DNA of 9,299 nt, taken from the NCBI GenBank assembly GCA_013696265.1, contig JACCYX010000507.1:1-9299 (forward strand). Direction: 5' to 3'. The notes under the pieces are model-generated. The model saw only the letters and a list, made by a program, of their open reading frames with translations. It was not told where the DNA came from and ran no database searches. The stretch comes from Chloroflexia bacterium (GTDB lineage Bacteria; Chloroflexota; Chloroflexia; Thermomicrobiales; UBA6265). The translations under genes were made by a program, and so were the position numbers. Shown one piece after another: positions 6,492-9,299 of this stretch (position 1 is the first letter of the stretch; each line of letters opens with the position of its first letter).

Positions 6492-6521
6492 TAAAGTGGC
6501 TCCCTGGTCACAAGGCATTCG

Positions 6522-6545
6522 CATGAATTCAGGGAATCATTCATG
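6522..6545. promoter_or_regulatory. Inverted repeat upstream of the toxin-antitoxin operon
   Basis: CATGAAT (6522-6528) and ATTCATG (6539-6545) are perfect inverted 7-base arms with a 10-base gap, about 20 bases upstream of the -10 box. In addition, TTCGCAT occurs at 6518-6524 and 6551-6557, 33 bases apart. Antitoxins of this type usually repress their own operon through such sites, so this is a likely autoregulatory operator. Confidence 0.45.
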
Positions 6546-6555
6546 TATGTTTCGC

Positions 6556-6570
6556 ATCATATGATAGAAT
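6556..6570 (+). promoter_or_regulatory. Extended -10 promoter overlapping a palindrome
   Basis: TGATAGAAT (6562-6570) fits an extended -10 box (TGnTATAAT) with one mismatch; no good -35 lies at the normal distance. The perfect palindrome ATCATATGAT (6556-6565) overlaps it. The first antitoxin start is 26 bases downstream. A repressor bound to the palindrome would cover the -10 box, consistent with autoregulation. Confidence 0.5.
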
Positions 6571-6595
6571 AGCTGTGACATGAAGGAGGATGACG

Positions 6596-6880
6596 TTGAT
6601 TACCTATGTTCGAGTGACCGGGAGCGGCCAGATCACCATTCCCGCAGAGTTACGACGAAAACACAATATTGCTACAGGTGACCGGCTTGTCGTGACGGAA
6701 GATGATCGAGGACGGATTGTCGTGAAACCGAACTCCCGTACCGCGGCTGATCTCGACGGCAAATTCCACTTGCTGCCAGGGGTCGAGGCCGATGATGATC
6801 TTGGCAACATCGTTGCCGAGGCGCGTGAAGTTGAAATCGAACGGATCATGGCCCAGATGAACGATGAGAATCAGCGGTGA
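6596..6880 (+). CDS. AbrB/MazE-type antitoxin-like protein 1
   Basis: This 94-residue protein is a swapped-hairpin DNA-binding protein of the AbrB/SpoVT/MazE superfamily, the usual antitoxin partner of PIN toxins. The N-terminal domain contains GSGQITIPAELRRK (9-22) and VVVKP-type strands to about residue 45. The C-terminal part (about 50-90) is acidic and helical (DLDGKFHLLPGV, then EAREVEIERIMAQ), as expected of a toxin-binding tail. An ATG lies at 6590, but it abuts the AGGAGG at 6584-6589 with no spacing; a TTG at 6596, 6 bases beyond that site, is the more likely start. The next gene is a paralogue of the same length, starting 13 bases after this stop. Third-position GC is lower than in most neighbouring genes. 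Whether this copy neutralises the downstream toxin or acts only as a regulator is not evident. Confidence 0.85.
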   Translation: MITYVRVTGSGQITIPAELRRKHNIATGDRLVVTEDDRGRIVVKPNSRTAADLDGKFHLLPGVEADDDLGNIVAEAREVEIERIMAQMNDENQR

Positions 6881-6893
6881 AGGCAGGATCCCG

Positions 6894-7178
6894 ATGGCAA
6901 TCACTCATCTAACCGGAAGTGGTCAGATTACGATTCCAGTGGAGCTTCGACGAAAGTTGGGAATGGATACCGGTTCGGCCATGTATTGGTCTGTAGATGG
7001 GCAAGGCCGCCTGATTGGAAGGCCAATCCCCCAGACATTGGATGAGCTCTACGGAAGTTTCCCGGCTCGACCGGGTGTGAGAACAGAAGGGGACTTCGAT
7101 GATCTCATCGAGGAAGCATTCGATGATGGCATGGCGCGAATGATTGCCGAGGATCGGGCGGAGCACGGCTCCGAATGA
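6894..7178 (+). CDS. AbrB/MazE-type antitoxin-like protein 2
   Basis: This is a second AbrB-fold antitoxin-like protein, also of 94 residues. The DNA-binding motif GSGQITIPVELRRK (8-21) is nearly the same as in copy 1. The two proteins align without any gap at an offset of one residue, with about 33 identities in 93 by hand count. The shared residues include the C-terminal PGV (60-62), EA (74-75) and the R...A spacing near 82-85, which argues for an old duplication of the whole gene. I chose ATG 6894 over an ATG at 6864 that lies inside the previous gene; the chosen start restores the MAITHLTGSG family-like beginning. Its stop overlaps the toxin start in an ATGA (7175-7178), so this copy is translationally coupled to the toxin and is the likelier cognate antitoxin. 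Confidence 0.87.
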   Translation: MAITHLTGSGQITIPVELRRKLGMDTGSAMYWSVDGQGRLIGRPIPQTLDELYGSFPARPGVRTEGDFDDLIEEAFDDGMARMIAEDRAEHGSE

Positions 7179-7624
7179 TCTTTCTCGACGCCAATCTGTT
7201 CCTGAGATTCCTTGTCCCCCCCGAATCACCAGAACTGCAACGCTTCGCAGTACAAGCGCGAAGTCTCTGGCGTGGGATTCGAGAACGAACGGTGCGAGCC
7301 ACCACGAGTGAAGTTGTGCTGCATGAGGTGTGCTACGTTCTCCATTCACCTCGGCAGTACGGATATGATGTTCCGAAGATCGTCAAAGCGGTCACATCCC
7401 TCGTTATGCTGCCCGGTCTAGATTTCCCTTCAGGTGACAGGGACATCTACCTCCGCGCCCTCGACTTGTGGTCCCAGCACCCAAAGCTCGGGTTCGCCGA
7501 CTCGGTGATCGCGGCCCGGTGCGAGCGAGCGGGCCACGAACTCGCCACGTTCGACCGGCACTTCCAGGACCTGAGCTTCCTGCAACTCTGGCAGCCAGCA
7601 TCGTCAGGCACGGACGGCACGTAA
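7175..7624 (+). CDS. PIN-domain toxin (VapC-like ribonuclease)
   Basis: This 149-residue protein is a PIN-domain endoribonuclease of the VapC type; such toxins cut tRNA, rRNA or mRNA when free of their antitoxin. The four expected metal-binding acids are visible: D5 in FLDAN, E46 in TTSEVVLHE, D109 in GFADSVIAA and D127 in LATFDRHF. All are intact, so the enzyme should be active. The start overlaps the preceding antitoxin stop by ATGA. Codon use changes sharply along the gene: by hand count about 55% of codons 1-89 end in G or C, against about 88% of codons 90-149. The front half resembles the antitoxin genes and the back half resembles the surrounding chromosome, which suggests recombination inside the gene. 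Confidence 0.9.
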   Translation: MIFLDANLFLRFLVPPESPELQRFAVQARSLWRGIRERTVRATTSEVVLHEVCYVLHSPRQYGYDVPKIVKAVTSLVMLPGLDFPSGDRDIYLRALDLWSQHPKLGFADSVIAARCERAGHELATFDRHFQDLSFLQLWQPASSGTDGT

Positions 7625-7691
7625 CCACTTTTCCGCATCCCATTCCTCAAATGCTTGCGCCCGGTCCGGGTGGCATGTAGTGTGCCTGCGA

Positions 7692-7726
7692 CGATCCGGG
7701 ATGCCGCCTGGTAGACGTCCGGATCG
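7692..7726. promoter_or_regulatory. Inverted repeat upstream of the Gfo/Idh/MocA gene
   Basis: CGATCCGG (7692-7699) and CCGGATCG (7719-7726) are perfect 8-base inverted arms with a 19-base gap, about 50 bases before the dehydrogenase ATG. It could be an operator or a leader hairpin. A separate small hairpin, CCCGG-T-CCGGG, lies at 7660-7670, nearer the toxin stop. The rest of the 152-base spacer shows no clear promoter. Confidence 0.35.
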
Positions 7727-7776
7727 CTCGCTACCCTGTCTTGCCACCACCTGAAAGGACCACGGGACACTTCCGC

Positions 7777-8850
7777 ATGACCACCGAAACCACGCCGCGC
7801 CCGGTATCCCCGGACGCTCTTCGTGACCGCCCGGTCCGCCTGGCCATCATCGGCACCGGCGGCATGGGCGGCGTTCACGCCCTGGGCATCAAGGACGACC
7901 CCGATGTCGAATTGCGCTGGGTGGTCGATCTTGACCTCCCGCGCGCCGAGGGACTCGCCCGGGCCACCGGCGCCCGGGCCACGGCTTCGATGGACGAGGC
8001 GCTCGCCGATCCCCAGGTCGACGCCGTGCTGATCGCCCTGCCGACCAGCCTGCACCGGATGGCGGCCGAAGCCGCCGCGAAGGCCGGCAAGCACGTCTTC
8101 TGCGAAAAGCCGATCGCCCGCACCGCCGACGATGGCCGGGCGATGGTCGCCGCCTGCGAAAGGGCCGGCGTGACCCTGATGATCGGGCACGTGGTCCGCT
8201 TCTTTCCGGAGTACGCGCGAATCAAGGAGATCCTGGACAGCGGCGAGTTGGGCCAGGTGGCCACCGTTCGCGCCTCCCGGACGAACCCGCCGGTCCAGGA
8301 ACGCAGCCCCTGGTTCGCCGATGTCGAGAAGAACGGCGGCGTCGTGCTCGACCTGATGGTCCACGACCTCGACACCCTGGGCTGGCTCTTCGGCGATGTC
8401 GAGCGGCTCTTCGCCCACGGCCTGACCTATACCGAAGCCCAGCCACGCCGTGACTACGCCGTGGCCTCGATCCGCTACCGGAGCGGCGTGATCGCCCACG
8501 TCGAAAGCAGTTGGGCGCACTCGACCCACCGGACCGCGATCGAAGTTGCCGCCCAACACGGGCTCATTTCCTACAGCAGCGACCGGGCGTCCACGCTCAC
8601 GATCGAGCGCAACGTGGCGCTGACCGATACCCTCGACCGGCCCGCTCGCCTCTACACCCGGCCGGGCGTGGCCTCGCCGCATCTCCGCGAGGTGCGGCAC
8701 TTCGTGCACTGCCTGAAGACGGGCGAGCCGGTCCTGATCGACGGTGACGACGGAGTCCGGGCGATCACGCTCGGGAACGCCGTGCTCGATTCGATGCGGA
8801 CCGGGACACCTGTTTCCTTCAACGATGACGAGACGGTTGCCGCGACGTGA
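7777..8850 (+). CDS. Gfo/Idh/MocA-family NAD(P)-dependent dehydrogenase (inositol dehydrogenase-like)
   Basis: This 357-residue cytoplasmic oxidoreductase oxidises or reduces a hydroxyl on a sugar, inositol or related polyol. The N-terminal Rossmann domain has GTGGMGG (26-32) after a beta strand, and D51 at the end of the second strand, which favours NAD over NADP. EKP (110-112) supplies the catalytic lysine K111. GGVVLDLMVHDLD (187-199) supplies the D192/H196 pair, spaced as in myo-inositol dehydrogenase IolG. The start is ATG 7777; a TTG extension to 7741 is not family-like. The ribosome binding site is weak. A second protein of the same superfamily begins 188 bases downstream on the same strand, pointing to a sugar or polyol catabolic region. 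The exact substrate cannot be told from sequence. Confidence 0.9.
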   Translation: MTTETTPRPVSPDALRDRPVRLAIIGTGGMGGVHALGIKDDPDVELRWVVDLDLPRAEGLARATGARATASMDEALADPQVDAVLIALPTSLHRMAAEAAAKAGKHVFCEKPIARTADDGRAMVAACERAGVTLMIGHVVRFFPEYARIKEILDSGELGQVATVRASRTNPPVQERSPWFADVEKNGGVVLDLMVHDLDTLGWLFGDVERLFAHGLTYTEAQPRRDYAVASIRYRSGVIAHVESSWAHSTHRTAIEVAAQHGLISYSSDRASTLTIERNVALTDTLDRPARLYTRPGVASPHLREVRHFVHCLKTGEPVLIDGDDGVRAITLGNAVLDSMRTGTPVSFNDDETVAAT

Positions 8851-8860
8851 CAATGCCGTC

Positions 8861-8890
8861 GTAGGGCTGCCGACCTTGTGTCGGCCCTGG
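8861..8890 (+). repeat. Palindromic repeat, copy 2
   Basis: This copy begins GTAGGGCTGCCGAC, has the CTTGT loop, and closes with GTCGG and CCCT. The inner stem CCGAC/GTCGG differs from copy 1 (CCGAG/CTCGG) by compensating changes on both arms, which supports selection for the hairpin. It lies 10 bases after the dehydrogenase stop and may act as its terminator. Confidence 0.65.
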
Positions 8891-8912
8891 CTAGCAGGAA
8901 AAACCTGTTCGC

Positions 8913-8945
8913 GTAGCACGGGCGGGGCAAGCTCAGCAGCCGTAC
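8913..8945 (-). repeat. Palindromic repeat, degenerate inverted copy
   Basis: The segment starts GTAGCACGG and ends CCGTAC, with the core GGGGCAAGCTCAG. It aligns to copy 3 (core GAGACAAGCTCGG) with a few mismatches and a small insertion. A short hairpin, CCGGC-TATT-GCCGG (8949-8962), follows it. I read it as a decayed member of the same family; the assignment is tentative. Confidence 0.4.
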
Positions 8946-8970
8946 CGGCCGGCTATTGCCGGGCCACATG

Positions 8971-9000
8971 GTAGGGCCGAGACAAGCTCGGTAACCCTAC
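8971..9000 (-). repeat. Palindromic repeat, copy 3, inverted orientation
   Basis: Exactly 30 bases, starting GTAGGGCCGAG and ending CTCGGTAACCCTAC around ACAAG. On the minus strand it matches copy 1 in nearly every position. It has the most complete symmetry of the family: GTAGGG pairs with CCCTAC and CCGAG with CTCGG. It lies 38 bases before the second dehydrogenase start. Confidence 0.65.
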
Positions 9001-9038
9001 CTCGCGAAAGAGTTCATCCGACCCATGAGGACCGTTCC

Positions 9039-9299
9039 ATGACCACCACAACCGCCCCAGCCCCGGTTCGCCTCGGGATCGTCAGTTTCGCGCATCACCA
9101 CAATTACGGATTCGCGGCCGGCGCCCTGACGCTCCCCGGCGTCACGATCGCCGCCGTCTGGGACGCGGACCCGGCGGTTGGCGCCGCCGCCGCTGAAAAG
9201 TTTGGGACTGGGTTCGAACCGGACCTCGACGCCCTGCTCGCCCGCGACGATGTCGACGCCGTGATTGTCGGCTCCGAGAACGTTCACCACGCCCGGCAC
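9039..9299 (+). CDS. Gfo/Idh/MocA-family dehydrogenase, N-terminal part, cut by the window edge
   Basis: Only the first 87 residues are in the window, and the frame is open to the edge. A GAGGA (9027-9031) sits 7 bases before ATG 9039. After a polar leader, VRLGIVSF (10-17) is the first Rossmann strand. VTIAAVWDADP (35-45) is the second strand, ending in D42, as in NAD-binding members. VDAVIVGSENVHHARH (72-87) is the strand and helix that normally lead to the EKP motif, which lies outside the window. The glycine-rich turn is unusual: instead of GxGxxG it reads SFAHHHNYGFAAG (16-28). I recall this histidine-rich form from a subgroup of the superfamily. It probably works with the dehydrogenase upstream in the same sugar or polyol pathway, although the repeat-filled gap suggests separate promoters. 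Confidence 0.8.
   Translation, partial: MTTTTAPAPVRLGIVSFAHHHNYGFAAGALTLPGVTIAAVWDADPAVGAAAAEKFGTGFEPDLDALLARDDVDAVIVGSENVHHARH

Noticed and set aside
7655..7683. Possible promoter (TTGCGC, 17 bases, TAGTGT) before the dehydrogenase
   Set aside because: Only half of the positions match in each box, which is no better than chance, so I did not list it as a feature.
7447..8919. Long minus-strand open frame of 490 codons
   Set aside because: It is antisense to the PIN toxin end and the Gfo/Idh/MocA gene, both of which have full family motifs. Its translation is Arg/Gly/Asp/Val-rich with no domain logic, as expected of high-GC antisense frames.
8861..9000. Possible CRISPR-like array, from three similar units at 50-60 base intervals
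   Set aside because: The units are in mixed orientation and diverged, the intervals differ in length, and another copy lies 3.6 kb away. It is a dispersed palindromic repeat.
9205..9225. GGTTCGAACC, resembling a tRNA T-arm
   Set aside because: It lies in frame inside the second dehydrogenase, and no acceptor stem, anticodon arm or D-arm can be placed around it.

Overview
The window is GC-rich and densely coded, with strong G/C preference at third codon positions in most genes. The organism cannot be named from sequence alone. Several features suggest a Thermomicrobia-like member of the Chloroflexota or a high-GC actinobacterium: a cysteine-free Mrp ATPase, an F420-type (deazaflavin-dependent) reductase next to an FMN nitroreductase of a kind I recall from actinobacteria and Chloroflexota, a Tat-exported intradiol dioxygenase, and short palindromic intergenic repeats that begin GTAGGG and end CCCTAC. 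I lean towards Chloroflexota, with low certainty.

Left part (1-3371), minus strand. An Mrp/ApbC-type P-loop ATPase (245-1348) is followed by a strong stem-loop (185-212). Upstream of it lie a Tat-secreted intradiol ring-cleavage dioxygenase (1559-2350), a probable small single-pass membrane protein with a near-perfect ribosome binding site (2403-2624), and a TetR regulator (2754-3371).

Middle part (3372-6352). The TetR gene is divergent from a 14-helix DHA2-type MFS exporter (3650-5242). The 278-base spacer carries two matching 20-base sites (15/20 identical), each with CGGA...TCCG symmetry, which are good candidates for TetR operators. The exporter converges on a minus-strand pair: a deazaflavin-dependent oxidoreductase (5906-6301) and, 6 bases downstream of its stop, an FMN nitroreductase (5309-5899). 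A 30-base palindromic repeat lies between the convergent ends.

Right part (6353-9299), plus strand. A 139-bp MITE-like element with 18-base perfect terminal inverted repeats and TAA target duplications (6353-6491) lies upstream of a toxin-antitoxin locus. That locus is unusual: two tandem AbrB-type antitoxin paralogues of equal length (94 aa) precede one PIN-domain toxin. The third-position base composition changes abruptly inside the toxin gene, near 7440. Two Gfo/Idh/MocA dehydrogenases follow (7777-8850, and 9039 to the window edge, where it is cut). The gap between them holds three copies, one degenerate, of the same palindromic repeat seen after the exporter gene.

Nothing here is a clearly new multi-gene system. 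The items most worth a second look are the MITE with its target duplication, the double-antitoxin locus with the composition break in its toxin, the paired operator-like sites, the cysteine-free Mrp, and the palindromic repeat family.
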